Positions 1 to 8,768 are shown, counted from the stretch's first letter. The stretch is DNA of 64,000 nucleotides from Albidovulum marisflavi (GCF_025751435.1 NZ_JAOWKY010000005.1:216388-280387), one strand, 5' to 3'. Numbers and translations: made by a program. The notes: generated by a model not told the origin, from the sequence alone.

Positions 1-899
1 TGCCCAAATACATCGTGTCGACCGTCTCCTTTTCGCCGCTGATCCCGCCCGAACGTCTGGCCGCCGACACCCAGATGATCCTCTGGGCCGGGGGGCTTTA
101 TGGCCTCAACTCGGTGTGCAAGGCCTCTCTCAGCCAGGCGGCAGGCGCAGTGTTGGGAGCGGCCCGCGCCGTCGTTCCGCGCGAGGCGGCAAAGCCCCTG
201 ATCGGGATGACCTCGCTTGGCAAATCGGCACTGAAATACATGGTTCCACTGAAGCCGGCCCTCGAAGAGCGCGGGTTCGAAGTTGCGGTGTTCCACGCGA
301 CCGGCATGGGCGGACGGGCTTTCGAAAGCCTTGCCGGGCAGGGGGCCTTTGCCTGCGTCTTTGACTTCTGTACGCAGGAACTGGGCAACTTCGTCAACGG
401 ATCGAATATCTCTGCCGGGCCGGACCGGCTTACCAATGCCGGCCGCTCCGGCACCCCGCAGCTTGTCGCACCGGGATGTTATGACCTTGTCGACATCGTG
501 GGCTGGCAGCCATTGCCGGAAAAATGGAAAGACCATCCGCGGCACGAGCATAACCGTCTGCTGACTTCGATCGTGCTGAATGAAAGCGAACGGCGGGTCG
601 TCGCACATAAACACAGCGAACAACTGTCCACCGCCCAAGGCCCCGTGGCCATCCTGCTGCCCCGCGACGGGCTTGGCGAATGGGACCGCGAGGGTGCCGA
701 GCTGCACGACAAGCAGGGGCTTGAAACCTTCCTGAACGCCCTGCGCGACACCCTGCCGGACAATGTCGAGACACATTGGATCGACGGCCATATCAACGAT
801 GCCGTATTTGCAGACACGGCACTGGAAATCTTTGATGCCTGGTGCGCCGCGGGACTCGTCAAATCGTCGACGCCAGCCTGGAACCAGAGTGGGAAATGA
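1..899 (+). CDS. Tm-1-like (UPF0261) ATP-binding domain protein, 5' truncated by window edge
   Basis: The reading frame is already open at the first base, and residues encoded before the GTG at position 15 continue the family pattern, so the true start lies outside the window. The visible part is the C-terminal region of the Tm-1-like/UPF0261 family: the stretch PLIPPERLAADTQMILWAGG, the GMTSLGKSALKY segment, and an HATGMGGRAFESLAGQG segment followed by an FVNGSNISAGPDRL-like block. Family members bind ATP, but their bacterial reaction is not established. The stop overlaps the start of the acetyltransferase gene by four bases (ATGA), so the two are probably co-transcribed. Nothing links the gene to the aromatic pathway except its position. 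Confidence 0.85.
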   Translation, partial: PKYIVSTVSFSPLIPPERLAADTQMILWAGGLYGLNSVCKASLSQAAGAVLGAARAVVPREAAKPLIGMTSLGKSALKYMVPLKPALEERGFEVAVFHATGMGGRAFESLAGQGAFACVFDFCTQELGNFVNGSNISAGPDRLTNAGRSGTPQLVAPGCYDLVDIVGWQPLPEKWKDHPRHEHNRLLTSIVLNESERRVVAHKHSEQLSTAQGPVAILLPRDGLGEWDREGAELHDKQGLETFLNALRDTLPDNVETHWIDGHINDAVFADTALEIFDAWCAAGLVKSSTPAWNQSGK

Positions 900-1489
900 G
901 TGAATCCGGACTTGACCGCGATCCGCGATTTCGGCTCGCCACGGATCGAGACCTGCCCGCGATCCTGCCTCTTGCCAGATCGACTGTTCCAGGCTTCGTG
1001 GATGAACTTTGGTCAAGGCTTGCTGGCAATGGCGAAACGGCCGAGGAGTTCGGGCGACGAGCTCAGCATGCCTTCATCGAGGTGGGTCAAACGATCGTCG
1101 CGGACGCCGCCGACAAGATTAGTGCGATGCTCATCTCGTACCCGATGGCCAGTTCGCCCAATCCACATGTCCCGGGCATGGACGACATGCTCAGACCCCT
1201 CATGACCCTGTTTCAGAAGGCGCAGGGGACTTGGTATCTGCATGGTATCGCGACCGTGCCGGACTTTGAGGGACAAGGCCTTGCGTCGGGGTTGATGCAC
1301 GTGGCGGAAGACCTCGGCAGATCGGCCGGCAAGTCGAGGATAAGCTTGCTGGTCATTGATACCAATCTGAGCGCCATTCGGTTCTATGATCGGCGCGGCT
1401 ACGCGACCACCGCCACGGCACCCGTTGTCAAGAAGGGGTGGCAAACCACCGCCAAGGATTTGCTGTTGATGGAGAAGCCGCTTGGGTAG
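896..1489 (+). CDS. GNAT family N-acetyltransferase
   Basis: A 197-residue protein with GNAT-fold features: an N-terminal segment RLATDRDLPAILPLARSTV typical of the first strand and helix, a central acetyl-CoA binding part around LHGIATVPDFEGQGLASGLM (a Q/R-x-x-G-x-G/A-like motif), and a C-terminal SAIRFYDRRGY segment, the usual N-x-x-A-x-x-F-Y-x-x-x-G-F signature. I chose ATG 896 because it overlaps the upstream stop (ATGA) and gives normal family length; the open frame continues further upstream but would run through the preceding gene. The acceptor substrate cannot be read from the sequence. Confidence 0.85.
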   Translation: MSESGLDRDPRFRLATDRDLPAILPLARSTVPGFVDELWSRLAGNGETAEEFGRRAQHAFIEVGQTIVADAADKISAMLISYPMASSPNPHVPGMDDMLRPLMTLFQKAQGTWYLHGIATVPDFEGQGLASGLMHVAEDLGRSAGKSRISLLVIDTNLSAIRFYDRRGYATTATAPVVKKGWQTTAKDLLLMEKPLG

Positions 1490-1585
1490 CGAACAAGCCA
1501 GGGCATTGGTAAAAAAAGAAAAGTCCTGCTCATCCGATCTTAGCGCGCCATTCTGCACTCAGCCGGAATTCCGCCCTCGAAACGG

Positions 1586-1627
1586 TTGACACAACACAGA
1601 TTATTACTTAACATAACAACAGTTAAC
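1586..1627 (+). promoter_or_regulatory. Candidate sigma70 promoter with TTAAC/GTTAA operator in front of hpaF
   Basis: TTGACA (1586-1591) is followed 17 bases later by TAACAT (1609-1614), a fair -35/-10 pair. Overlapping the -10 is an inverted repeat TTAAC-N9-GTTAA (1608-1626). The same half-sites recur in the promoter of hpaE at 15652-15691. HpaR-type repressors regulate this pathway in enterobacteria, so an HpaR site is the natural inference; it has not been tested. Confidence 0.5.
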
Positions 1628-1643
1628 CTAGCAATGGTCGGCA

Positions 1644-2033
1644 ATGCCTCACTTTCATATCGAATATTCAGCCAACCTCGACGAGGTCGTCGATATGGCG
1701 CAACTCTGCGAGGCAATCCGCGCGGAGGCTGCCGCGATCGATGCCTTTCCGATGCCGGGCATCCGCGTACGCGCCACGCGCGTCGATCACTATGCGATCG
1801 CGGACGGGAGCCCCGAACACGGGTTTATCGATCTGTCAGTTCGCATTCGCGAAGGCCGCACGGATGATGTGAAGCACGATGCAATCGCGCGCGTCTTCGC
1901 GACGCTAAAGGCATTTCTTGCACCCGCGATGGCAACACATTCCATCGCCCTTTCCGCCGAATTGCGCGACATCGATGCAGCCCTGTCGCTGAAGTTCGGA
2001 AACATCCGTGATCATCTGCGCGGCGACACATGA
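1644..2033 (+). CDS. hpaF: 5-carboxymethyl-2-hydroxymuconate delta-isomerase
   Basis: A 129-residue cytoplasmic protein of the CHMI family in the tautomerase superfamily. It isomerises 5-carboxymethyl-2-hydroxymuconate, the HpaE product, to the oxo form used by HpaG. The N-terminal MPHFHIEYSANL matches the family, including the proline exposed after Met removal that acts as catalytic base. Length is normal. It opens a short unit with the ring-cleavage dioxygenase 62 bases downstream, behind a TTGACA promoter with a TTAAC/GTTAA repeat. Confidence 0.9.
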   Translation: MPHFHIEYSANLDEVVDMAQLCEAIRAEAAAIDAFPMPGIRVRATRVDHYAIADGSPEHGFIDLSVRIREGRTDDVKHDAIARVFATLKAFLAPAMATHSIALSAELRDIDAALSLKFGNIRDHLRGDT

Positions 2034-2095
2034 AAACGTCGTTCCACCCAACTTCAGCGAAACCGCGACGCTAAGCGTGGCCAAGGAGACATCAT

Positions 2096-3079
2096 ATGCC
2101 GATCCCAGCCCCCAATCTGTATCCTGACTTCAACACCATTCGCCTGAGCCATGTGTGTCTGAACGTCAAAGACCTGGCCGCGTCCAAGGCGTTCTATACC
2201 GACATGATCGGACTGCAGGTGACGGATGAAACGGACAGCCACGTCTATCTGCGTGCCATGGAAGAGCGCGGCCATCACTGCATCATTTTGCAAAAGTCGG
2301 ACCAGCCCGGCACCGTCGAAGTGATGGGCTTCAAGACCTTTGACGAGGCAGACCTGGACCGCGCGGAGGCCTACTTCAACTCCAAGGGCCGGCCGACAGA
2401 ATGGGTCGAGCGCGCCTATCAGGGCAGGACCCTGTTGACCTCCGATAACATGGGCATCCCGCTTGAGTTTTATCACAAGATGGATCGCCTTGCCCCGATC
2501 CACCAGAATTACGCGCTGTATCGCGGCGTGAAACCGCTTCGGATCGACCACTTCAACTGCTTCAGCCACGATGTTGATGCTTCGGTGGCCTTCTACTCTG
2601 ATTTCGGTTTCCGCGTGACCGAATACACCGAGGACGAAGATAGCAAGAAGCTCTGGGCGGCATGGATGCACCGCAAGGGCGGTGTGCACGACATGGCGTT
2701 CACCAACGGCACCGGCCCGCGCATGCACCACGTCGCCTTCTGGGTTCCGACGCCACTGAATATCATCGACCTGCTCGATCTGATGGCGACATCCGGCTAT
2801 TTGAAGAACATCGAACGCGGCCCCGGCCGTCACGGTATCTCCAACGCGTTCTTCCTGTATATCCTTGACCCTGACGGGCACCGCATCGAGATCTACTGTT
2901 CGGATTATCAGACGGTCGATCCTGATCTGGAAGCCATCAAATGGGACTTGCAGGATCCGCAGCGCCAAACCCTCTGGGGCGCGCCCGCGCCGGAAAGCTG
3001 GTTCAAGCACGGAACCCGGTTTGTCGGGACCGAGGTGAAGGACTCGGAAATCGCGGCCAGCCCGATCATCGCCCCCTGA
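2096..3079 (+). CDS. hpaD: 3,4-dihydroxyphenylacetate 2,3-dioxygenase, vicinal-oxygen-chelate (type I extradiol) form
   Basis: A 327-residue two-domain extradiol dioxygenase that would open the homoprotocatechuate ring to 5-carboxymethyl-2-hydroxymuconate semialdehyde. The N-terminal domain starts with RLSHVCLNVKDLAASKAFY and the C-terminal domain with RIDHFNCFSHDV. The expected metal triad is visible: His152 (DHF), His211/212 (MHHVAFWV) and Glu265 (HRIEIY), at nearly the same spacing as in the Brevibacterium/Arthrobacter homoprotocatechuate dioxygenases. Length fits that group. A second, non-homologous enzyme for the same reaction lies at 13151-14005, so one may be redundant or act on a different catechol. 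The start is ATG 2096 with an AAGGAG Shine-Dalgarno. Confidence 0.88.
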   Translation: MPIPAPNLYPDFNTIRLSHVCLNVKDLAASKAFYTDMIGLQVTDETDSHVYLRAMEERGHHCIILQKSDQPGTVEVMGFKTFDEADLDRAEAYFNSKGRPTEWVERAYQGRTLLTSDNMGIPLEFYHKMDRLAPIHQNYALYRGVKPLRIDHFNCFSHDVDASVAFYSDFGFRVTEYTEDEDSKKLWAAWMHRKGGVHDMAFTNGTGPRMHHVAFWVPTPLNIIDLLDLMATSGYLKNIERGPGRHGISNAFFLYILDPDGHRIEIYCSDYQTVDPDLEAIKWDLQDPQRQTLWGAPAPESWFKHGTRFVGTEVKDSEIAASPIIAP

Positions 3080-3172
3080 CCCACGTCCACCGAAGGCAGC
3101 CTTCATTGCGGCGATAACAGCCGGAAGGGTGCCGCCCAGAACATTCACGTGTCGCAGCTGACGCCGGCACCA

Positions 3173-3196
3173 TCCCGCGACCACCGCGTCGCGGGA
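3173..3196 (+). terminator. GC-rich perfect hairpin after hpaFD
   Basis: Nine-base perfect stem TCCCGCGAC / GTCGCGGGA with loop CACCGC, in the gap between the dioxygenase gene and ald. There is no T-run, so it may be a Rho-independent-like pause site, an mRNA 3'-end stabiliser or a weak terminator. Confidence 0.45.
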
Positions 3197-3257
3197 CCGA
3201 GTGCTTTGGCTGCTTGTGCAAGATGACCTGAAACACGAACCCAGAGTTGGAGACCCA

Positions 3258-4370
3258 ATGCAAATCGGTACGGTAAAAGAGATCAAGAACCACGAATACC
3301 GTGTCGGACTGACGCCCGAGAGTGTTGCGGAACTTGTGGAACACGGCCACGCCATCCTTGTTGAACAGGCAGCCGGCGAAGGAATCGGTGCAAGCGACGA
3401 TGATTACCGCGCTGCCGGTGCCGAGGTGGTTGCGACGGCCGCCGAGGTTTTCGAGCGTGCGGAGATGATCGTTAAGGTCAAAGAGCCACAGCCCGTCGAG
3501 ACAGCTATGCTGCGCCCCGGCCAGATCCTCTATACATATCTGCACTTGGCCCCCGATCCGGAGCAAACCAAAGCGCTGATCGCTTCCGGCGCAACTTGCA
3601 TCGCCTACGAGACTGTCACAGCCCCGAATGGCGGGTTGCCGCTGCTCAAACCGATGAGCCAGGTCGCAGGGCGCATGTCTGTGCAGGCAGGCGCAACCGC
3701 CCTGGAAAAGGCGCATGGCGGTCGCGGTGTTTTGCTCGGCGGCGTTCCCGGTGTGCGTCCGGCCAGGGTTGTTGTCCTGGGCGGCGGCGTCGTTGGGTTC
3801 AACGCCGCGCAGATGGCCGTTGGCCTCGGCGCCAATGTGACGATCCTTGATCGCAATACCGATACGCTTGAAAAACTGGCCAACCATTTTGAAGCCAGCG
3901 CGAATACCGCATATTCCACGCGCACCCGCGTTCTGGAACTGATCTCGACCGCAGATCTGGTGATCGGCGCTGTTCTGATCCCGGGGGCCGCCGCACCGAA
4001 ACTGGTGCGCCGTGAAGATCTGGCCTTGATGCAGCCCGGTGCCGTGCTGTGCGACGTTGCCATCGACCAGGGGGGCTGTTTCGAGACCTCCAGGGCCACG
4101 ACCCACGCCGAGCCGACTTATGAGGTCGACGGCATTGTGCATTACTGCGTGGCGAATATGCCCGGCGCCGTTGCGCGCACCTCCACCTATGCGCTCAACA
4201 ATGTGACGCTGCTCTTCGCGCTCCGGATTGCCAACAAGGGCTGGAAGGTGGCACTGAAAGAAGATCCGCACTTGCGGCAAGGGTTGAACGTCTGGGACGG
4301 CAAGATTACCAATGCACCCGTCGCCCAGGCCCTGGGCCACGATTTCGTCGCGCCGGAAACCGCGCTTTGA
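3258..4370 (+). CDS. ald: Alanine dehydrogenase
   Basis: A 370-residue NAD-dependent alanine dehydrogenase interconverting L-alanine with pyruvate and ammonia. Seen: N-terminal [20 protein letters not shown], the substrate-binding part around [14 protein letters not shown], and a Rossmann nucleotide site [22 protein letters not shown]. Length equals the family norm when ATG 3258 is used; an in-frame start at 3201 would add residues with no family counterpart. The homoprotocatechuate pathway ends in pyruvate, so a link with amino-nitrogen handling of amine-derived substrates is conceivable, but only position suggests it. Confidence 0.93.
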   Translation: MQIGTVKEIKNHEYRVGLTPESVAELVEHGHAILVEQAAGEGIGASDDDYRAAGAEVVATAAEVFERAEMIVKVKEPQPVETAMLRPGQILYTYLHLAPDPEQTKALIASGATCIAYETVTAPNGGLPLLKPMSQVAGRMSVQAGATALEKAHGGRGVLLGGVPGVRPARVVVLGGGVVGFNAAQMAVGLGANVTILDRNTDTLEKLANHFEASANTAYSTRTRVLELISTADLVIGAVLIPGAAAPKLVRREDLALMQPGAVLCDVAIDQGGCFETSRATTHAEPTYEVDGIVHYCVANMPGAVARTSTYALNNVTLLFALRIANKGWKVALKEDPHLRQGLNVWDGKITNAPVAQALGHDFVAPETAL

Positions 4371-4379
4371 TCTGATGTC

Positions 4380-4407
4380 TGGCGCGCAAGGGCAGTTTTG
4401 CGCGCCA
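4380..4407 (+). terminator. Perfect 10-bp hairpin between ald and the SulP gene
   Basis: Stem TGGCGCGCAA (4380-4389) pairs exactly with TTGCGCGCCA (4398-4407) around loop GGGCAGTT, starting ten bases after the ald stop. There is no downstream T-run, but position and stem strength fit a terminator or 3'-end stabilising structure. Confidence 0.55.
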
Positions 4408-4446
4408 TACAGAGTGCTCCCCCCCAAAAAGGCGCCTGTAGGCAGC

Positions 4447-6249
4447 ATGAACACCTGGCTCTCACATCTCAACCGTCTCTCGCCCGTCCGTCCGTGGATG
4501 GGCGCGATCACCCCGCTTAGCCTGCGCTCTGATCTGATCGCGGGTCTGACGAATGCGACGATCGTGCTGCCACAGGGGGTGGCTTTTGCGATCATTGCGG
4601 GGCTGCCCCCGCAGTATGGCCTGTTTACCGCGATGATCGGCACATTTGTTGCGGCAATATGGGGCGCGTCCTCGGTCATGGTGTCTGGCCCGACAACCGC
4701 GATATCCGCAGTTGTCTTTGCCACGGTCAGCGAATTCGCAACACCCGGCAGCAGCGATTATGTCAGCCTGGTCCTGCTCCTGACACTCATGGTCGGGCTG
4801 CTGCAACTGACCGCTGGCCTGATCGGATTGGGCAGCCTCATCAGTTTCATTTCCCATTCGGTCATCGTTGCCTTCACCGCCGCCGCCGCGTTTTTGATCG
4901 CGGTGTCACAACTCGGCCCGGCCGTTGGATTGGAGAACGGGCAGGGCGGCGCGATCCACAGGCTGGTCGCCATCTGGGAGAACCTTGACGGTATAAACCC
5001 GACGGCTGCCGCGATCTCGGTGGTGACACTGGCCTGCCTGATCGGGGTCAACGCGATCGACAAGCGGATACCGGCATATGTGGTGGCGCTTGTGGTCGGT
5101 TCGCTCATGGGGGTCATTATTGGCACCGACGCCGCGGGCGTGCGCACTTTTGCCGCGCTGACATCCGCTTTCCCGACATTCTCCCCCCCGGAGGTGTCCT
5201 TCGATAGCGTCGGATTGCTTTTGCCTAGTGCCGTCGCTGTCGCATTCGTCGGCTTGCTTGAGGCGATCTCGATCGGAAAATCCTTCGCAATCCGCAGGGA
5301 TGAAAGCCACGACGCCAACCAGGAAATCGTCGGGCAGGGCATGTCGAACACGATCGGCAGCTTTTTCCAGTGCTATGCCGGGTCCGGGTCCTTCACCCGC
5401 TCAGGGCTCAATGCCTCGTCCGGGGCCGTGTCCCCCTTGTCGGCGATTTTTGCGGCCGTTTCGCTGGCGCTTTTGCTGCTGCTTGTGGCCCCATTGCTGC
5501 AATTCGTGCCGGTTCCGGCGATGGCCGCCATCATCCTTTATGTGGCGTGGAAGCTGATCAATTTCGCCGAGATCCGGCACATCCTGCGTTCCAGCCGCTC
5601 CGAAACCCTCATACTGCTCGTCACATTCGTCACCGGCCTCGTGTCTGAGCTTGATTTTGCCATCCTTGCCGGTGTCGTGGTGTCCCTCAGCGTGTTCCTA
5701 AACAAAAGCGCACATCCCATCGTCTCTGTCGGAGCGCCGACGGATGTGAATGGCCGACGGGTTTTTATGAACGCTGCGGCCCACAACCTTCCGCAATGCC
5801 CGCAGATCAGCAACACGCGGCTTGATGGTCCGCTGTTTTTCGGATCCGTGGAACATGTCGGACAAGCCTTCAAACGTCTTGAGCAGGGATTCGGACCGCG
5901 CACGCGTATCCTGAACTTGAAAGGCGTGGGCAAGATAGATCTGGCCGGTGCCGATTTCCTGTTGAACGAACTCGGCCGCGCACGCAGGCACGGGCGGAAT
6001 TTGTATCTGATTGCGGCCAATCCTCAGGTGCTGAATGTACTGAAACGCTTTGGCATCATGGCAAGACTTTCTGACAAGAACCTGCACAACCACAAATCGA
6101 CAGCGATCGAAGCGGCTGTCTTGGCTGCGGATGATGATATTTGTGCCGGGTGCGAATTGCGTGTGTTTCACGAATGTACAAAAAAGGCGAAGCCGCCGGA
6201 CCTGAAGACAGGGTCAGGCGATCAAGCTGGCTTGCAATCGGCACCGTAG
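4447..6249 (+). CDS. SulP family anion permease with C-terminal STAS domain
   Basis: A 600-residue inner-membrane SulP/SLC26 transporter. After about 25 residues come many hydrophobic segments, with the family opening LRSDLIAGLTNATIVLPQGVAFAIIAGLPPQ split over the first helices and the GSFTRSGLNASSGA block near residue 320. The C-terminal part from about residue 430 (FFGSVEHVGQAFKRL, ILNLKGVGKIDLAGADFLL) is a STAS domain, and a cysteine pair (ICAGCEL) lies near the end. I use ATG 4447, which begins the family homology; longer in-frame starts overlap ald. SulP proteins carry sulfate, bicarbonate or dicarboxylates; given the neighbours an organic-anion substrate is possible, but sulfate is the default. 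Confidence 0.9.
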   Translation: MNTWLSHLNRLSPVRPWMGAITPLSLRSDLIAGLTNATIVLPQGVAFAIIAGLPPQYGLFTAMIGTFVAAIWGASSVMVSGPTTAISAVVFATVSEFATPGSSDYVSLVLLLTLMVGLLQLTAGLIGLGSLISFISHSVIVAFTAAAAFLIAVSQLGPAVGLENGQGGAIHRLVAIWENLDGINPTAAAISVVTLACLIGVNAIDKRIPAYVVALVVGSLMGVIIGTDAAGVRTFAALTSAFPTFSPPEVSFDSVGLLLPSAVAVAFVGLLEAISIGKSFAIRRDESHDANQEIVGQGMSNTIGSFFQCYAGSGSFTRSGLNASSGAVSPLSAIFAAVSLALLLLLVAPLLQFVPVPAMAAIILYVAWKLINFAEIRHILRSSRSETLILLVTFVTGLVSELDFAILAGVVVSLSVFLNKSAHPIVSVGAPTDVNGRRVFMNAAAHNLPQCPQISNTRLDGPLFFGSVEHVGQAFKRLEQGFGPRTRILNLKGVGKIDLAGADFLLNELGRARRHGRNLYLIAANPQVLNVLKRFGIMARLSDKNLHNHKSTAIEAAVLAADDDICAGCELRVFHECTKKAKPPDLKTGSGDQAGLQSAP

Positions 6250-6284
6250 CAGCCCTGACTTTGGCCAGGCGCTTCCAACCAGCA

Positions 6285-6310
6285 GCGCCGCCACAGCGAC
6301 GCGGCGGCGC
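6285..6310 (+). terminator. Candidate hairpin downstream of the SulP gene
   Basis: GCGCCGCC (6285-6292) pairs with GGCGGCGC (6303-6310) around a 10-base loop, 36 bases after the stop. No T-run follows. The rest of 6250-6542 holds no gene; its A/T-rich end (6440-6475, TATTAAC, TATATTAAAT) probably carries the hpaR promoter. Confidence 0.35.
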
Positions 6311-6542
6311 CGTCTGACGGAGCGGATGATATGGCCGCGGGCCCGGCTGCCTTGCTGGTGCAAGCGTGTCCTTCCCAGCCCAAAGCCTGCAAGGCGGTCA
6401 ATATCGCATGAAACCCCGATCGGACGTACCGGCACGTCTTTATTAACTCGGCAAGCTTGAATATATTAAATGAAAACTGAAATACCGGTGTTGGACTGTC
6501 CACGATGCTGTGGAAATGATCTCAGAGACGTTCGGTGGCAAC

Positions 6543-6980
6543 ATGAAAAAACATCTTCCTTCAACATCCAGATCCCTGCCATTCGCACTCATCCGCGCCC
6601 GCGAAGGTGTCATGGGGCCGATCCGCGACATGCTCGCCGAGACCGGAATTTCGGAACAGCAATGGCGGGTTCTGCGTATCTTATCGGAGTGCGGACCACT
6701 CGACAGTTCGACCCTGGCAGAGAGGGCAAGCCTGCTGCATCCCAGTTTGACCCGCATGGTCTTTGCGATGGACAAGAAAGGGCTTGTTACGCAAAAACGC
6801 AGCGACACGGACAGACGGAGGCAAGTCATAACCATCGCCCCGGCGGGTCAGGACATCATAGACAGCAACTATGAACATGCGCTTCGTATCGTCCGGGATT
6901 TCAAGGCCAAGCTCGGCGAAGACCGGTACGAGCAACTGATTGATTTGCTGCAAATGCTTGATCCACACGGGGATCAATAG
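6543..6980 (+). CDS. hpaR: MarR family homoprotocatechuate regulator, HpaR type
   Basis: A 145-residue MarR-type winged-helix repressor. After SLPFALIRAREGVMGPIR comes the helix-turn-helix and wing: ISEQQWRVLRILSECGPLDS, LAERASLLHPSLTRMVFAMD and the wing KRSDTDRRRQVI. This matches the HpaR subgroup, which represses 4-hydroxyphenylacetate/homoprotocatechuate genes and is released by the aromatic acid. I chose ATG 6543; the frame opens 11 codons earlier but the family homology begins with the later start. TTAAC/GTTAA repeats before hpaF and hpaE are its likely targets. Confidence 0.85.
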   Translation: MKKHLPSTSRSLPFALIRAREGVMGPIRDMLAETGISEQQWRVLRILSECGPLDSSTLAERASLLHPSLTRMVFAMDKKGLVTQKRSDTDRRRQVITIAPAGQDIIDSNYEHALRIVRDFKAKLGEDRYEQLIDLLQMLDPHGDQ

Positions 6981-7019
6981 AAGCCGATCTGCACGACGTC
7001 GAAAGCGGAGAACGTCGTC

Positions 7020-7312
7020 TCACGCTGTGCTCTCCAGCCACTCCAGAATTGGATCTGTTTGCCAAGTTGCGTTCAGCGTTGGGGTGTGTCCAACACCTTC
7101 AAATTCAAGGAACTCGGCATGTAGCAACCTTCGGTGCATTTCATTGGCCAGATCTACCGTCAGGAAATCGGACTCTGAGCCACGCAGGACCAGCACCGGG
7201 CACGAGATGCGCTCCCCGAAGCTCCAAAGACCGCGTCGAGCCCTTTGGCCATAGTTTCGATGAAGTCTTGCGCCTCTTTGAGAAGCGGCGTTTTCTGGTC
7301 CGCTTCAGCCAT
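7020..7312 (-). pseudogene. Broken alpha/beta hydrolase: short N-terminal ORF running out of frame into a hydrolase C-terminus
   Basis: Reading the minus strand from ATG 7312, the first ~28 residues (MAEADQKTPLLKEAQDFIE...) are open, then the frame is lost. About 7225 to 7020, in another frame, encode ISCPVLVLRGSESDFL, then EFEGVGHTPTLNA and a final WLEST before TGA at 7020-7022. That is the C-terminal core of an alpha/beta hydrolase, including the GxGH histidine of the catalytic triad; the nucleophile-bearing part is gone. The start overlaps the stop of the chimeric gene by eight bases (ATGGCTGA), so it once belonged to the same operon. At least one deletion and one frame change are needed to explain it. 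Confidence 0.65.
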
Positions 7313-8768
7313 CGTTTTGTCCCGCTTTCGCTGCCGAGGGGGCCGCCGGGGTCCGTTGCCGTGCTCCCCTCAGCTCTTTCTTCAGGCCGCGTACCTCCTT
7401 GCGCAGGGCATAGAGGCTCTTGTGCAGATCATCGACTTCTGAATGGGTCGGCATGGAACGCGCTTCGCACCAGGCCTCGACCATCTCGGCTTCGCGCCAC
7501 CTGTAGTCGACACCGCTGCGAAGAAATTTGCGATGCGCCTCCAGGAATTCACCGGTGCGTTGGGTCTTGATCAACTCATCGTTGAGGATCGCGAACCATT
7601 TGTCGGTGACGGCCCGCGGTCCTTTCTGCCAGACATCGACCTGGTCCGACATCTCGTGCGAGAAGGTTTCGAAGGCCCGGGTCCAGGCATTGCCGATAAC
7701 CAGCTGACAGGCATTGCCGGCCTCTTTCAGCGCGGCCCATTCCTTGAGCCCCTTCAACCCCTGCCGTTCCAGCGTGCCGATGTCCGACAATTCCGGCGCG
7801 TCCACGATGTTCCGCAAGGTCGCGGCAAGCGGGTCCGATGCGCCCTGCATCATACGGGAGGGATCCATGAGACGGGCCAGCGTGTCGGACATGATCCCGT
7901 CGTCTTTCATCCAGGCCGCATGCGGTACGGCCTCGGCGAAATCCGCCATGGCCTTGCGGAATGTGTCGAACGGGTTGGCGTCCGGCGCGCCCTTGGCGGC
8001 ATTTTCCCCCGCCGTGCCCGCCAACATCGACCCCAGCAACATGCCGCCGCGCGCCTGGCGGTCGTCCGGCGTATGGCAGGCCGCACGGATGTTTGCGCCC
8101 AACAGATCAAGCGCCTGCTTGGCAAGACGGTCCGACACCACATTTTTCAGTCGTTTGGACGTAAAGGCCTCGATCGCGTGGACCATCGCGTCGATCCCCG
8201 TCGCGGCGGTGACGGCAGCAGGCAGACCCACGGTCAGTTCTGCATCCAGAATGGCGTAGTCCGGCAAGAGCTGTGGCGCAACAACGCCCTTCTTCTCATT
8301 CGTGCCCGTGGTCACGATGGAGATCGGTGTCACCTCGGAACCGGTGCCGGCGGTGGTCGGAGCCAGAACCAGCGGAAGCCGCTCGCCACGCACCAGGTTG
8401 ACGCCGTACATGTCGGAGATCGCCTGGTCGGTGTTCAGCAACACGGAAATCAGCTTGGCAGTGTCCAGCGACGACCCGCCGCCCACGGAGACAACACCGT
8501 CGACACCCTCTGCGCGCGCCTGTTCCTTGGCGTTCAGGATCATCGCTTCGGGCGGATCGGGCTGCACGTCCGAACATGTCCAGACATCAACGCCCGCGCG
8601 TTTCAAACCGTCCAGGGCCGCATCGGCGAGCCCCAGTTTGAGAATGATATCATCGGTGACGAAGGCGACCTTGCGGCACCCCCTTGCGGCCATGACGTCG
8701 CCGATCTTCGCCGTAGCGCCGACCTCGGAAAGGACTGATCGGGCGGTTTGGAATGCAAATGAACTCAT
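7305..8768 (-). CDS. Chimeric ORF: iron-containing alcohol dehydrogenase N-terminus fused to PhaE-like PHA synthase subunit C-terminus
   Basis: An uninterrupted 487-residue ORF with two unrelated halves. Residues 1-250 are an iron alcohol dehydrogenase: GGGSSLDTAK cofactor motif near 97-105, APTTAGTGSEVTP near 136-148, and metal ligands Asp193 and His197 in GIDAMVHAIEAF. At about residue 251, where the family should continue with the HALAYP and HG segments holding the other two iron ligands, it switches to a sequence resembling PhaE, the non-catalytic subunit of class III PHA synthases: DTFRKAMADF, then EAWCEARSMPTHSEVDDLHK (about 431-450) and a charged coiled-coil RKEVRGLKKELRG. With half the metal site missing, dehydrogenase activity is unlikely. 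Probably a deletion fusion of two genes. ATG 8768 has a GAGGG ribosome site; an upstream ATG lies at 8780. Confidence 0.75.
   Translation of the reverse strand: MSSFAFQTARSVLSEVGATAKIGDVMAARGCRKVAFVTDDIILKLGLADAALDGLKRAGVDVWTCSDVQPDPPEAMILNAKEQARAEGVDGVVSVGGGSSLDTAKLISVLLNTDQAISDMYGVNLVRGERLPLVLAPTTAGTGSEVTPISIVTTGTNEKKGVVAPQLLPDYAILDAELTVGLPAAVTAATGIDAMVHAIEAFTSKRLKNVVSDRLAKQALDLLGANIRAACHTPDDRQARGGMLLGSMLAGTAGENAAKGAPDANPFDTFRKAMADFAEAVPHAAWMKDDGIMSDTLARLMDPSRMMQGASDPLAATLRNIVDAPELSDIGTLERQGLKGLKEWAALKEAGNACQLVIGNAWTRAFETFSHEMSDQVDVWQKGPRAVTDKWFAILNDELIKTQRTGEFLEAHRKFLRSGVDYRWREAEMVEAWCEARSMPTHSEVDDLHKSLYALRKEVRGLKKELRGARQRTPAAPSAAKAGQNDG

Noticed and set aside
3080..3257. Minus-strand peptide in the hpaD-ald gap resembling an enzyme end (HVNVLGGTLPAVIAAM)
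   Set aside because: Too short, no start signal, and I could not tie it to a family.
2054..4724. Long minus-strand frames (433 and 552 codons) opposite the dioxygenase, ald and SulP genes
   Set aside because: They lie antisense to genes with clear families, have no recognisable motifs and reflect third-position GC bias.
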